From the NCBI GenBank assembly GCA_902787365.1, contig CADAGC010000002.1, positions 1 through 45,568 on the forward strand: a DNA stretch of 45,568 bases, written 5' to 3'. The position numbers and the translations under genes are program-made. The number at the start of each line of letters is the position of its first letter. The first letter of the stretch is position 1. Positions 8,920 through 18,438 of the stretch are shown here, piece after piece. The stretch comes from an uncultured Ruminococcus sp. Its GTDB lineage: Bacteria; Bacillota; Clostridia; Oscillospirales; Ruminococcaceae. The notes under the pieces were generated by a model. The model saw nothing but the letters and a program-made list of their open reading frames with translations, did no database searches and was not told where the DNA came from.

Positions 8920-9038
8920 TTTATATCACTTTCATATGTTTATATTCTTGCGCTCATCAGGTAAAAAAATGTGTAATACCTTTGTTTAAGTTGTGATATA
9001 TCACCAAGAAAACGATGACAATTTAGTAAAAAAGCATA

Positions 9039-9067
9039 TTGATTTTTGGTTACAAATCGGTTATAAT
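9039..9067 (+). promoter_or_regulatory. Promoter of the GDT-repeat surface protein
   Basis: TTGATT (9039-9044), 17-nt spacer, TATAAT (9062-9067), 37 nt before the start codon. Confidence 0.75.
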
Positions 9068-9103
9068 GATTTTACAGATAATTTTGGAAAGGAAGTTTTA
9101 ATT

Positions 9104-10056
<953 letters not shown>

Positions 10057-10066
10057 TCAGCTTTCT

Positions 10067-10101
10067 GAAACGGTATGGTTTTCCATGCCGTTTCTTTTTT
10101 T
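10067..10101 (+). terminator. Terminator of the surface protein gene
   Basis: A 12-bp stem GAAACGGTATGG/CCATGCCGTTTC (one G-T pair), TTTT loop, then seven T. Confidence 0.92.
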
Positions 10102-10114
10102 GGCATTTGACCCA

Positions 10115-10170
10115 CTCCGCCGCAGGCGCACCTTAATTGTGCATTGTGCATTGTACATTGTGCATTTTCT
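10115..10170. repeat. Dispersed AATTGTGCATTGTGCATT repeat
   Basis: A GC-rich stretch (CGCCGCAGGCGCACC) followed by TTAATTGTGCATTGTGCATT and near copies. It has the same build as the units at 1869, 3260, 11965 and 36000. Confidence 0.6.
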
Positions 10171-10206
10171 TGTCGTGTTTTTTCTAAAAAAATTCCTTTT
10201 TAGCTA

Positions 10207-10235
10207 TAGACAAACCTAAAAAAATATAGTATAAT
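10207..10235 (+). promoter_or_regulatory. Promoter of rsmD-coaD
   Basis: TAGACA (10207-10212), 17-nt spacer, TATAAT (10230-10235), about 50 nt before the rsmD start. Confidence 0.65.
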
Positions 10236-10286
10236 ATATGTGTATTGGAAAATTTGAGGCCTGCAGGGGCTTTATGGAGGGGTTTT

Positions 10287-10838
10287 ATGAGAGTTATAAC
10301 AGGCTCTGCAAGGGGCAGAAAGCTGAAAGCTCCCGAGGGCAGCGATGTAAGGCCAACCTCCGACCTTGTAAAAGAGGCTATCTACTCTATAATACAGTTC
10401 GATGTTCCCGGGGCTGATGTGCTCGACCTGTTCGCAGGCAGCGGCCAGCTGGGCATTGAAGCGCTCTCACGGGGCGCAAACCATTGTGTGTTCGTTGACA
10501 AGCGTGCAGAGTCTATAGCTTTGGTGCGTGAGAATGTTATGGCCTGCGGTTTTCTTGACCGTTCACGCATACTCACAGCCGACAGCTACGACTATCTGCT
10601 CACCGCAAAAAGGGGCTTTGATATCGCCCTGCTCGACCCGCCCTACTCAAACAGGCTTATAGAAAAGGTCATGGAGCGCCTGCCTGCCAAGATAAACGAG
10701 GGCGGCATTGTGGTCTGCGAGCACGAAAAGGAGCTTACTCTGCCCGACGAATTCGGCGAGCTTAAGCTTCACAAGCGCTATAAATACGGCAAGATAGCTC
10801 TTACCGTCTACAAAAAGCCTGCTTTGGAGGAAGAATAA
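10287..10838 (+). CDS. rsmD: 16S rRNA (guanine966-N2)-methyltransferase
   Basis: 183 aa, normal family length. It methylates G966 of 16S rRNA in the 30S subunit using S-adenosylmethionine. Visible features are the N-terminal RVITGSARGRKLKAP motif, RPTSD at 22-26, the SAM-binding LDLFAGSGQLGIEALSRGA (46-64) and the catalytic DPPY at 117-120. The ATG at 10287 has GGAGGGG 5-6 nt upstream, which decides it over an ATG-less extension to 10245. The stop TAA is followed directly by the coaD ATG, a gene pair conserved in many Firmicutes. Confidence 0.93.
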   Translation: MRVITGSARGRKLKAPEGSDVRPTSDLVKEAIYSIIQFDVPGADVLDLFAGSGQLGIEALSRGANHCVFVDKRAESIALVRENVMACGFLDRSRILTADSYDYLLTAKRGFDIALLDPPYSNRLIEKVMERLPAKINEGGIVVCEHEKELTLPDEFGELKLHKRYKYGKIALTVYKKPALEEE

Positions 10839-11333
10839 ATGCGAATTGCAGTCTGCCCGGGCAGCTTTGACCCGGTGACTTTAGGCCACCTCGACATTAT
10901 CGAGCGTGCGTCGAGCCTTTTTGATAAGGTCATAGTGCTCGTTTCCTTCAACCCCGCAAAAAACAAGGCGGTGTTCTCGGTCAACGAGCGTATGGAGATG
11001 ATACAAAAGGTCACTACTCACCTTGAAAACGTGGTAGTTGACTGCTACAACGGCCTGCTGGCCGACTACCTGAAAATGACGGGCGCTTGTGCAATCGTCA
11101 AGGGCTTGAGGGCTGTTTCTGACTTTGAATATGAGTTTCAGATGGCGCTTGCAAACAAAAAGCTCTACAGCGGCGCTGAAACGGTGTTCTTAACGACACG
11201 GGGCGAGAATATGTACCTCTCGTCGAGCCTTGTCAAGGAACTTGCGTCATTCGGCGGCGAGATAGCAGACTTTGTATCGCCCGAGATACACGACTTTATC
11301 TACGAGCGGCTCACAGGTAAGAAAAGACAGTAA
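10839..11333 (+). CDS. coaD: Phosphopantetheine adenylyltransferase
   Basis: 164 aa, full length. It catalyses the penultimate step of coenzyme A synthesis, joining ATP and 4'-phosphopantetheine to dephospho-CoA. Nucleotidyltransferase signatures are GSFDPVTLGH (8-17), KGLRAVSDFEYE, and SSSLVKE (the ISSTxVKE-type motif) near 127-133. It abuts rsmD with no gap, so it is translated from the same message, with GGAGGAA in the end of rsmD as its binding site. Confidence 0.95.
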   Translation: MRIAVCPGSFDPVTLGHLDIIERASSLFDKVIVLVSFNPAKNKAVFSVNERMEMIQKVTTHLENVVVDCYNGLLADYLKMTGACAIVKGLRAVSDFEYEFQMALANKKLYSGAETVFLTTRGENMYLSSSLVKELASFGGEIADFVSPEIHDFIYERLTGKKRQ

Positions 11334-11368
11334 TTTAATATTTTATATATACGAAAGGATTGTTTATT

Positions 11369-11902
11369 ATGGCAATGAAAATCGAGGATATCTTAAAGCA
11401 GATGGATCAGCTTCTTGACGAAGCAAGCTCTTTCCCCTTTACCAACAAAAAGCAGATCGACGCAGAGCAGATGAGAGAGTATATCGACACTCTCCGCTAC
11501 AATATGCCCGCAGAGCTTCAGAAGGCTAAGGACACAGAGGAGAACAAGAAGAAGATAATCGCTGATGCCAACGCACAGGCTGAGGATCTTGTAAACCGTG
11601 CAAAGGAAAAGGCTAAGCAGATAACCTCGGAGAGCGAGCTTGTTAAAATGGCTCAGGCTCAGGCCGATGAGATAATGGCAAACGCAAACTCGGAAGCTGA
11701 GGAGACTATAAAGGCTGCAAACATCAAGGCAGAGCAGATAGTTATGGACGCTATCGACAAGGACACACAGATCAGAAAAATGCTTGCAGATGACCTTGAC
11801 AAGACACTCACAAACGCCGAGAACGTTCTTACACAGAATCTCGAAGACGTTCAGAGAACAAAGGCAGCAGTTCTTTCTATCGCTTCACCCAAGAACAACT
11901 GA
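11369..11902 (+). CDS. Coiled-coil protein, ATP-synthase-b/DivIVA-like
   Basis: 177 aa. Start ATG at 11369, with AAAGGA 9 nt upstream. After a short N-terminal segment (ILKQMDQLLDEASSFPF...) the residues from about 55 to 165 are a long Ala/Glu/Lys heptad coiled coil with recurring DANAQAEDLV, QAQADEIMANANSEAEETI and NIKAEQIV units. Proteins of this build next to coaD in Clostridia are usually annotated as V-ATPase subunit-H/E-like or DivIVA-like, from coil similarity only. No membrane helix. A role in cell envelope or division scaffolding would be a guess. Confidence 0.75.
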   Translation: MAMKIEDILKQMDQLLDEASSFPFTNKKQIDAEQMREYIDTLRYNMPAELQKAKDTEENKKKIIADANAQAEDLVNRAKEKAKQITSESELVKMAQAQADEIMANANSEAEETIKAANIKAEQIVMDAIDKDTQIRKMLADDLDKTLTNAENVLTQNLEDVQRTKAAVLSIASPKNN

Positions 11903-11918
11903 TAAGAGTTACATATCA

Positions 11919-11946
11919 AGCCCGTGCTTATTGCACGGGCTTTTTG
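11919..11946 (+). terminator. Terminator after the rsmD-coaD operon
   Basis: Stem AGCCCGTGC/GCACGGGCT with TTATT loop, then TTTTTG. Confidence 0.92.
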
Positions 11947-11964
11947 TTCTTTATCGGCAAATGT

Positions 11965-12012
11965 AGGGCGGCAACCTTAATTATGCATTATGCATTATGA
12001 ATTATGAATTAT
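11965..12012. repeat. Dispersed repeat at the end of the phage module
   Basis: ACCTTAATTATGCATTATG followed by two further ATTATGAATT-like units. It supplies the last codons and the stop of the adjacent phage gene, so it marks a junction. Confidence 0.6.
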
Positions 12013-12957
12013 TGAGGCGTACCCGTCATCATAGGATATGACCGTGGTGAAGATGCCCTTTTTGTCGGCTTTGAGGATAAGCTTTGACACCTCGCCCGTG
12101 TAGCTGACGTTTCCGTGAGAGTAGATGACCGTATCGCAAAGCTGCTCGTTTTTAAAGCCGTAGTAGGTAAACCCTCTGTAAACGCCGCCACGCCTTGCGA
12201 AATACAGCTTGTGCTTCAGGCCGGTCTGGGGTGAGTTGAGCCATTGTCTGTCAAGGGGGATATAGCGCTCACGCATTATGCCACGCCGTATGGCCTCGCT
12301 GTCGTTGCAATAATACTCGTAGGTGTCCTGCGTGCCTTTCATATTGATGCGTGACAGGGCGTTTGAGAAGTTGTTGCCGTGGATAGTCGAGACTATCCTG
12401 CTTGTTGAGTAGTTATGGGTCGCACAGCCTGTTTTGTTGATATTTACCGTGTTCATACCCTTTATATAGGGGTACTGCTCATACAGCTTGATAGAAAGCG
12501 CCGTGATAGCCAGCCATATAGTATCGCTCTCCTTGACGTAGATATAAGATGCGGTGTCGCTCACCTGCTGATAGGTGACATTGGGCATTGTGGTGTTCTG
12601 GTTCACGATGTCGTTAAGCGAACAGTTAAATATCATTCCGGGCACGGCGTCGCAGGTGGAAACGGTCTTGGTATAGCTTACCGCCCTGCCCGTAACAAGG
12701 CGCTTGGTGCCGCTTTTTTGAATGCTCACACCCGCCGTTCTGCCAAAGAATATGCCGCTCAGCTCATACACAAGCCTTACCGACACCATATCCTCGATAT
12801 TGATAGCACCGCAGTTTGTTATATCAAAGGTGAAATCAAGGGTAACATAGGGCGTATAGCGCTCTCTTGTCATAACTACAGATACAAGGTCTGTGAACAT
12901 TCCCGCAGATGCGCCCGAAGCGTTCTGCGCTTCGATACAGAATTTGCCTATATTCAC
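11995..12957 (-). CDS. Phage tail-side structural protein, probably truncated
   Basis: 320 aa. The ATG overlaps the previous gene as ATGA (12957-12954). The sequence is beta-rich, lacks signal or membrane segments and contains a region (about 90-260) reminiscent of phage tail hub/baseplate proteins, recognised mainly from its position as last gene of the module. The last residues (IIHNS) and stop are encoded by the dispersed intergenic repeat, so the original C-terminus is gone. No tape-measure, baseplate or lysis gene follows. Confidence 0.6.
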   Translation of the reverse strand: MNIGKFCIEAQNASGASAGMFTDLVSVVMTRERYTPYVTLDFTFDITNCGAINIEDMVSVRLVYELSGIFFGRTAGVSIQKSGTKRLVTGRAVSYTKTVSTCDAVPGMIFNCSLNDIVNQNTTMPNVTYQQVSDTASYIYVKESDTIWLAITALSIKLYEQYPYIKGMNTVNINKTGCATHNYSTSRIVSTIHGNNFSNALSRINMKGTQDTYEYYCNDSEAIRRGIMRERYIPLDRQWLNSPQTGLKHKLYFARRGGVYRGFTYYGFKNEQLCDTVIYSHGNVSYTGEVSKLILKADKKGIFTTVISYDDGYASIIHNS

Positions 12958-13292
12958 GGATCCACCTCCTCAAGCTCGATAGTGAACTCGCACATTCCCT
13001 CCTCGGCGGCCACAAACTCGCCCTTTGTAAGAGTAAGGGTAAGTGTAGATCCGAGTATCATCATAGGCACGGCTGTTCCTATATGCGAGCTTATGTAGTT
13101 TGCATAGTGAAGATATCCCGGGAACGGCATTCTGCCCTTTAGGGTATAGAAGTTCTTCCTGATACCCGTCAAGCGCCTTATGATGCCCGTATCAAGGGTG
13201 GGCGTTTCGGTTATCTTGCAGTCGCTCTTACAGGTAAGGCTGTATAGGCGAAGCTCCTTGCCTGCAAGGTTTACATAGAAAGTGTTGCTCAT
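12954..13292 (-). CDS. Small phage structural protein (tail-side)
   Basis: 112 aa, not recognised by motif. It lies in the usual place of tail-tube or tail-completion genes, between the connector/terminator-like genes and a large tail gene. GGAGGT precedes the ATG. It overlaps the next gene by 4 nt. Mixed alpha/beta, no cysteine cluster. Assignment is by context only. Confidence 0.55.
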   Translation of the reverse strand: MSNTFYVNLAGKELRLYSLTCKSDCKITETPTLDTGIIRRLTGIRKNFYTLKGRMPFPGYLHYANYISSHIGTAVPMMILGSTLTLTLTKGEFVAAEEGMCEFTIELEEVDP

Positions 13293-13700
13293 TTAATTAC
13301 CTCCGCTCGGTGATGTGAAAAGATCCATTGTTATCTTCAAAAGGCACTCTGCACGGGAAAGCACGGGGTCGATACGGTCATTATGGCAAAGGGTGGCACT
13401 AAAGCCGTCAGCATCAAGGGCGGCACGAAGTGCGTCTGCTTTTTCGATAAGCGCTGACCTGTCGGAGCAGTCTCCCTGCTTGCCCAAGAGCCGACATTCA
13501 AAGGTATACTTATGATAGCTGCTAGGGCCGTCGGTATAGAACACCATACCCGTCTGCAAGCGTCTGACTTCTTTTATCGTTACAAAGGCTATATACTCGT
13601 TCTTATAGTCGTGGTTTTTAGGGGAAGACGTGCAGTCAAGCAGGGTGATGCCAAGCTCGTCGATAAGGTCGGCTATCTGCTCATAGAAATGCTCTATCAT
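13293..13700 (-). CDS. Phage tail-terminator/tail-completion-like protein
   Basis: About 135 aa. AGAGGGGTGA stands before TTG-ATG; the ATG at 13700 is preferred. The fold pattern (N-terminal helix, then strands VTIKEVRR, YTFECRLLG, a helix, a final strand LKITMDLF) and the position after the connector gene fit a small tail-terminator or minor-capsid family. Its stop abuts the next start. Context-based. Confidence 0.55.
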   Translation of the reverse strand: MIEHFYEQIADLIDELGITLLDCTSSPKNHDYKNEYIAFVTIKEVRRLQTGMVFYTDGPSSYHKYTFECRLLGKQGDCSDRSALIEKADALRAALDADGFSATLCHNDRIDPVLSRAECLLKITMDLFTSPSGGN

Positions 13701-13704
13701 CAAA

Positions 13705-14079
13705 TCACCCCTCTACCGCCGCAAAGCTGAATGTATCGTCTGCCCAGATATCGTTTATACAGGCTATCGCATGGGCACGAAGCGTTACGGCGTATTTATA
13801 GGAATCGCTGTCTTTATAGCTTAAGGTCTGTCTGCCGTCTGCGGTGCAGAGGGTCTTATCATTTATAAGGCGAAGCAGGGTATTATCATAGACTGCCACA
13901 GCGGCGCAGGCGAACTCTACCCTTTCAAGGTCGTTGACCGTAACGGGGTCTTTAAGGTGAGAGGCTATATAGAAACAGGCGTTTTCTATTATCTCGTCAT
14001 AGCTATGGCGCTCATCATCGGGGATAGCGCTAAGGCGCAAAAACAGCGCCATTACTCTTGTTCTGTCTATATGAATCAT
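13705..14079 (-). CDS. Phage head-tail connector-like protein
   Basis: 124 aa, mostly alpha-helical, with an AxIxDAC-like helix (ENACFYIASHL), a central helix with ACAAVAVYDN and a C-terminal helix. This is the composition and location, right behind the major capsid gene, of gp6/gp15-type connectors. AAAGGAG precedes the ATG. Confidence 0.6.
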   Translation of the reverse strand: MIHIDRTRVMALFLRLSAIPDDERHSYDEIIENACFYIASHLKDPVTVNDLERVEFACAAVAVYDNTLLRLINDKTLCTADGRQTLSYKDSDSYKYAVTLRAHAIACINDIWADDTFSFAAVEG

Positions 14080-14094
14080 TGTTGCTCCTTTCTT

Positions 14095-14122
14095 AAAAAC
14101 CCCCGCCCGCTCAGGGGCGGGG
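14095..14122 (-). terminator. Terminator or attenuator after the capsid gene
   Basis: Perfect 8-bp stem CCCCGCCC/GGGCGGGG with a 6-nt loop, followed on the minus strand by five T. It lies directly behind the capsid stop, where phages often lower downstream expression. Confidence 0.85.
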
Positions 14123-14136
14123 AAACGTGTTTTAAG

Positions 14137-15114
14137 TTATCTTACAGTTTTGAGCACCTTTATGGCCTTATCGTAGACCTTGGCTATGCCGATATGAACA
14201 GAGCAGGCCACTTCTTTATTCTGGTTTGTGAGTATCTTATCAACATCGACGATAACACCGTTATCAAAGACCACCTCTGCGGCCTTAGTCGAGTCGATAC
14301 CGATTATATCGCCCGAAGAAGTCAGCGAGGGGCACTTGATGAGGGTAACGCCGAAAGGTGTCACCGCACGGCCGCTCTTCATAAGGTCGGCAACTGTGCC
14401 TTTCATCTCGGTGAGGGCGAGGATATTTGCCATGACTGAGGGGCTGCAAAGCATTATATCCATATTGGCATCTGTCATAGACGCCCAGAATGTTGCAAGG
14501 TCGGCGTAGGTTATAGAGTTGCCTGCGATAGTTGTAGGGGTGATATTGGTTTCAAGAACGCTAGTTGCAAGGGCGTTGCAGCTTCTTGACAGGTGAGCGC
14601 CGACTGTGCGGAGCGCCACGCCGAAAGCCTCTATCCTCTGCTTACGAAGCGACTCATAGGTGCAGATAAGTCTTCTTGCATACTTTGAGAGCCTTGTTGA
14701 GGAATTGGCAAGGGTCATTGTAGTTGAAGCAATCGTGCCGCCCTCGGCAACCGAGTCGGAGCCTGACTCGGAGATAGAGAATGCACGGTAGTCGATAGAG
14801 TCGATATAGCTTACTGCGGCGGCTATCTCGGGGAGTATGGAATTCTCATCAAGCCCCTGCTTGATCTGTCTTGAAACATATTCGGGGAAGAGAACGGAGG
14901 ATTCTGTGGTAGCGAAGAACTTCTCGACGAGGTCACAGTCAGCGCCCGACACCTTGATATCAAAGCGCTTGAGCTGGCGCTCGAATGCGTCGAGTCCCTC
15001 AAGGGGCGTACCTACATAATTCTCATCGGGGTCAAGCTCGGTGAGCGCCTTTGTGAAGCTTTTGCCTGTTATGCCGTAGAGTTCCTTTTCAAGTCTGATG
15101 TTTTCAAAATTCAT
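14137..15114 (-). CDS. Major capsid protein (HK97-type fold)
   Basis: 325 aa. The N-terminal ~55 residues are charged and helical (delta-domain/N-arm like). The rest shows the usual capsid pattern: a spine helix with SLRKQRIEAFGVALRTVGAHLSRSCNALA, a stretch with WASMTDANMDIMLCSPSVMANILAL, and a beta-strand end (GVTLIKCPSL...DIIGIDSTKAAEVV). AAAGGAAAA precedes the ATG. Followed by a terminator. Located between the protease-like gene and the connector, which supports the call. Confidence 0.78.
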   Translation of the reverse strand: MNFENIRLEKELYGITGKSFTKALTELDPDENYVGTPLEGLDAFERQLKRFDIKVSGADCDLVEKFFATTESSVLFPEYVSRQIKQGLDENSILPEIAAAVSYIDSIDYRAFSISESGSDSVAEGGTIASTTMTLANSSTRLSKYARRLICTYESLRKQRIEAFGVALRTVGAHLSRSCNALATSVLETNITPTTIAGNSITYADLATFWASMTDANMDIMLCSPSVMANILALTEMKGTVADLMKSGRAVTPFGVTLIKCPSLTSSGDIIGIDSTKAAEVVFDNGVIVDVDKILTNQNKEVACSVHIGIAKVYDKAIKVLKTVR

Positions 15115-15130
15115 TGATTATTTTCCTTTC

Positions 15131-15994
15131 TTAGTTGAGTTTATTGGTTTTATACTTGTTGTTGTCAGCCGCAGCCTTTTCAAGCTGGGGCTTTACGGGT
15201 GATGTGAGGGCTGCCGAGAGGGTCTTTTCAAGCCTTATAAGCTCGGCAACCGGCAGCGTGTCGATAAGCGCCTTACAGCAGGGGGCTTTATCGCCTGCAT
15301 ACTCATAAAGTGCCTTGATACGGGCTTTTAAGAGGGTGAGCATATCGTAGTGCTCATCTTTGAGCTGTGCTGTCTGCGGCAGCTCGGGCTGTGCGGGGGC
15401 GGCTTTGCCGAAAGTCTTGGTAACGCCTGCCGAAACCTGTGCAGGAACAGCCACGAAAGACCATTCGTAGGCGTCACGGGGGTCTTCAAGGGTGATATAG
15501 CAGCTTTTGCCGCCGTATTCCCTGCCCTTGATATGCGAGCAGGGGTCTTTATAGATATCCCTGCCGCAGATGGAGCATATCTTTTTGCCGACAGAGCAGC
15601 TGATGCTTACCTCTTTCTTTATGCCTGCATCTATCTCGGCTATGAGGGAAGCGTTAGCCTGCGTTGTCACCATATAGGCTCTTGCCACAAGGCAGACATA
15701 CTGCCTGCCGTCTGATGTGAGCCTGCCCTCAGGGCGGTCGGTAAAGGCATCAAATATACGTGCGGTCTGGTTTCTGCCCTTGGGGTCGTGGTCGAAGATA
15801 CCTGTTTTGCCCACAAAGAGCGTGGCAAGTTTTTCAAGGGCTGACTCGCTGAAGCGCTCGCCGTCACGGTCTGTCTCATTATCACAAAGCACTATCGGAA
15901 AAGCGTAGACACGCTCTTTTGTCAAAGGCTTTCGGGTGAATGAATTGATCTTACCAAGCACCTCGTCGGTCAGTTCAAAATCATAGGTGTTCAA
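15131..15994 (-). CDS. Phage prohead protease-like protein with zinc motif
   Basis: 287 aa between portal and capsid, the normal protease/scaffold position. Conserved-looking residues are FDHD (H68) and VSISCSV, which fit the His and Ser of the herpes-assemblin/HK97 prohead protease fold. An inserted cysteine/histidine cluster (CSICGRD...PCSHI near 140-155) looks like a zinc-binding loop. The strand YEWSFVAVPAQVSAGVTK is typical of this group. The Gln/Lys-rich C-terminal tail could act as scaffold. It overlaps the portal gene stop by 4 nt. Confidence 0.6.
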   Translation of the reverse strand: MNTYDFELTDEVLGKINSFTRKPLTKERVYAFPIVLCDNETDRDGERFSESALEKLATLFVGKTGIFDHDPKGRNQTARIFDAFTDRPEGRLTSDGRQYVCLVARAYMVTTQANASLIAEIDAGIKKEVSISCSVGKKICSICGRDIYKDPCSHIKGREYGGKSCYITLEDPRDAYEWSFVAVPAQVSAGVTKTFGKAAPAQPELPQTAQLKDEHYDMLTLLKARIKALYEYAGDKAPCCKALIDTLPVAELIRLEKTLSAALTSPVKPQLEKAAADNNKYKTNKLN

Positions 15995-17148
15995 GTTATC
16001 TCTCCTTTCTTTTGGTTGATTCGTAGGTCTGTTTCGTCTGCCTGCAGGTTTATCAGTCTTGCACGGGCAAGGGCTTCCTCGTCCTGCAAATTGATATTAT
16101 CCCAGACTATCTCGCACTCGTCATTCTCGCCTGCAAGGGTAAGGCAGGCTTTACAGATACGTGTGAGAACGGGGGTGAGCAGGCGGCGGTAATATTCAAG
16201 CTCGCTTGTCAGGATATCTGCCTGCTGCGAGGCCATACGCTCGGTCGATGACCAGTTGAGCCCCAGCAGGAAAGGCGGTATTGAGAGCTTGCTTATTATC
16301 TGCTCGGTTATCTGCCGCACGGGAATATTGGTATCAATAAGGCCGCTTTCGGCGCCTATCACCTTGATATCCACATCACCCACGGCGATAAAATCTTTCA
16401 TAACGCCGCTTTTTGCCGACTGCATACCGTCAGTCCACTGGGCGGCCATATCCTTTGCCCTTTGGGCGGCGAACTGGGCATCAGCCTCATTCGAGGGCTT
16501 ATAGGTCACGGCGTAGCGCAGGTTGCCTGCACGGTCAAAATTAGTGCCGACGCAGGAATAGATAGTAGTTAAAATATCGGCAAAGGCAGGTATGCCACGC
16601 AGGATAGAGCGCCCCGAAGGGCATTTGGGGGTGGGGTTGAGAGCTGTATAGAGAATACGCTCGGGGCTTTTGAAATCGACCGTCTTTTTTGAGCCGTTAA
16701 AGCGGAAGACAGGCTCACCCGTTTTACAGTCGGGCAGGACGTCGAACAGCTCGGGGTCACAGACAAAGAGCGAGGCAAGGCGGCCTGTTTTTGGGTCTGC
16801 GGTATACTCGGCGATACTCTTGCCATAAGTGAGCAGAGCGTCCAAGTACATATCAGCAAAGGTTTGCAGCGAGCGCCCCGAGATACCCACGGGGATATTC
16901 TGCACAAGCTCATCAATTACGCTTTGACTATTCTCATCAGGGCAGATGACCTTAAAGCCGCCTGCTAAACGCACTATCTTTGAGATACACGCATCGACTA
17001 TAGGCACATTGTCACGCAGCGACTCATAAAGGCCGCTTTCAAAGCTATCTGCCGTACAGGTGACACGAAAGCCGTTTTTGAGCTGACCGCCGGCATTGGT
17101 GACGGGCGTGGCTGGGGGTGACGACTTTTTGCTTTTGAATAGGTTCAT
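15991..17148 (-). CDS. Phage portal protein
   Basis: 385 aa. Portal ring subunit through which DNA enters the head. Visible are the early wing region (DNVPIVDACISKIVRLAGGFKV), FKSPERILYTALNP, and the clip/stem region ISKLSIPPFLLGLNWSSTE with the following MASQQADILTSELEYYRRLLTPVL helix, a frequent portal signature. AAAGGAG is upstream of the ATG at 17148. Slightly shorter than many portals, but the core is complete. Confidence 0.82.
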   Translation of the reverse strand: MNLFKSKKSSPPATPVTNAGGQLKNGFRVTCTADSFESGLYESLRDNVPIVDACISKIVRLAGGFKVICPDENSQSVIDELVQNIPVGISGRSLQTFADMYLDALLTYGKSIAEYTADPKTGRLASLFVCDPELFDVLPDCKTGEPVFRFNGSKKTVDFKSPERILYTALNPTPKCPSGRSILRGIPAFADILTTIYSCVGTNFDRAGNLRYAVTYKPSNEADAQFAAQRAKDMAAQWTDGMQSAKSGVMKDFIAVGDVDIKVIGAESGLIDTNIPVRQITEQIISKLSIPPFLLGLNWSSTERMASQQADILTSELEYYRRLLTPVLTRICKACLTLAGENDECEIVWDNINLQDEEALARARLINLQADETDLRINQKKGEIT

Positions 17149-17187
17149 TGGTTGACATTTCTCCTTTCGGTTTGATTTAGAAGGGGG

Positions 17188-18438
17188 TTATCTTTCAAGC
17201 GACATTACAAAGAAGCTGTCGGGCTTAGGGGTGAGGTATTCAGAGACAAAGTAGCGGATATCGTCCATAGCGTGGTCGTTTTCTTTTAAGGGGGCGTCTT
17301 TGCCCGTGCCGTCCCAGCGATAGAGGGAAAATTCTCTGATAGAGTCGGCGCAGTTCTCACAGAACTTGATACTGTTTGATAACAGAGCGTCTGACACACG
17401 GCCTATGCCTGCAAGAACGTCATTTTTGGCAGTTGTTACCTTTATACGGCCGTGGCGTCTGATACATTCGATAAATGACGAAGCGGAGGGGTCAACTATC
17501 ATCTTTTCCACATTTCGGCCTGCTATGAGCTGTTCAAGGGCTTTATAGTGCTCCTCGTCGGTGCGGCGGCTGCCCTCACGCTTTGAGTCGTAGTAATACT
17601 CCCCTACTCTGTACCACACGCCCTCGCTCTCACCCCAAAGCCCCATACTGGTGGGATTGACTGTGCCGTAGTCGCAGCTGACGGCGTAGCGGGTGATGCC
17701 CTTTGGCACGCTGCCCACAACGCAGCGTGAGCGCTCAAACATCGGGTAGACAAGCCCCTCGGCGCAGACCCACTTACCAAGCACAAAGCGCTCATAGAAC
17801 ACGCCGCTGTAGAGCCTATGATAGCGCTGCCTGATAGCAGGGGTGAGGGCTGGGTTATCATCAAGGGTGAATGTGAGGTAGAGGAGGTTTTTGTCTACCC
17901 TTTTATCTATCCACTCACGCTTGAGCCAATGAAAGCTGCTGTCGGGGTTACAGTTAAACCAAAGCTTAGAGCCTGACACCGAGCAGCGGGCAAGAGCCTG
18001 CTCTACAAAGCTCCTTGGCATAAGGGCGGCTTCATCGAGCAGCACGCCTGCAAGGGTGATTCCCTGAATGAGCGAGGCGGAGGATTCGTCCTTACCGCCG
18101 AAGAGGTAATAGCGGTTTTTACAGCGCCCCTTTGACACATCGAAATAGTTCTTTGATACCTTGAAATCGACGGTATAGTTAAGCTTTCTTGCAAACTCCA
18201 TAAGCGGCTCGGCGAGGTTACGCTTAAGGGAGGAGACTGTCTTGCCGCATATGGCGAAATTACGGCTGTCGAAGCGGGTCATAGACCAGACGAGGAATGA
18301 CTGTGACATAGCGGTGGTCTTACCGCTTCTGACCGAGCCGTCGCAGAGGATAGCGTCATAGTCTCTGAGGCGGGTATCACGCCACCAGTTAAGGACGATT
18401 TTCTGCTTTGGGGAATAGGTCATCTTACGTCTGCTCAT
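17188..18438 (-). CDS. Phage terminase large subunit
   Basis: About 416 aa from the ATG at 18438, which overlaps the end of the small-subunit gene. DNA-packaging motor with ATPase and nuclease domains (PBSX/Terminase_3 type). Walker A is GSVRSGKT (34-41), Walker B is GVLLDEAA (D135, E136), and nuclease aspartates are D256 (CDYGTVNP), D316 (IVDPSAS) and D392 (DHAMDDIRY). All key residues are present, so the gene is intact. A start at 18423 (MTYSPK) is possible. Confidence 0.92.
   Translation of the reverse strand: MSRRKMTYSPKQKIVLNWWRDTRLRDYDAILCDGSVRSGKTTAMSQSFLVWSMTRFDSRNFAICGKTVSSLKRNLAEPLMEFARKLNYTVDFKVSKNYFDVSKGRCKNRYYLFGGKDESSASLIQGITLAGVLLDEAALMPRSFVEQALARCSVSGSKLWFNCNPDSSFHWLKREWIDKRVDKNLLYLTFTLDDNPALTPAIRQRYHRLYSGVFYERFVLGKWVCAEGLVYPMFERSRCVVGSVPKGITRYAVSCDYGTVNPTSMGLWGESEGVWYRVGEYYYDSKREGSRRTDEEHYKALEQLIAGRNVEKMIVDPSASSFIECIRRHGRIKVTTAKNDVLAGIGRVSDALLSNSIKFCENCADSIREFSLYRWDGTGKDAPLKENDHAMDDIRYFVSEYLTPKPDSFFVMSLER

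Noticed and set aside
8993-9103. Longer N-terminus for the GDT-repeat protein
   Set aside because: It would cover the -35 and -10 boxes, has no ribosome binding site, and would bury the signal peptide.
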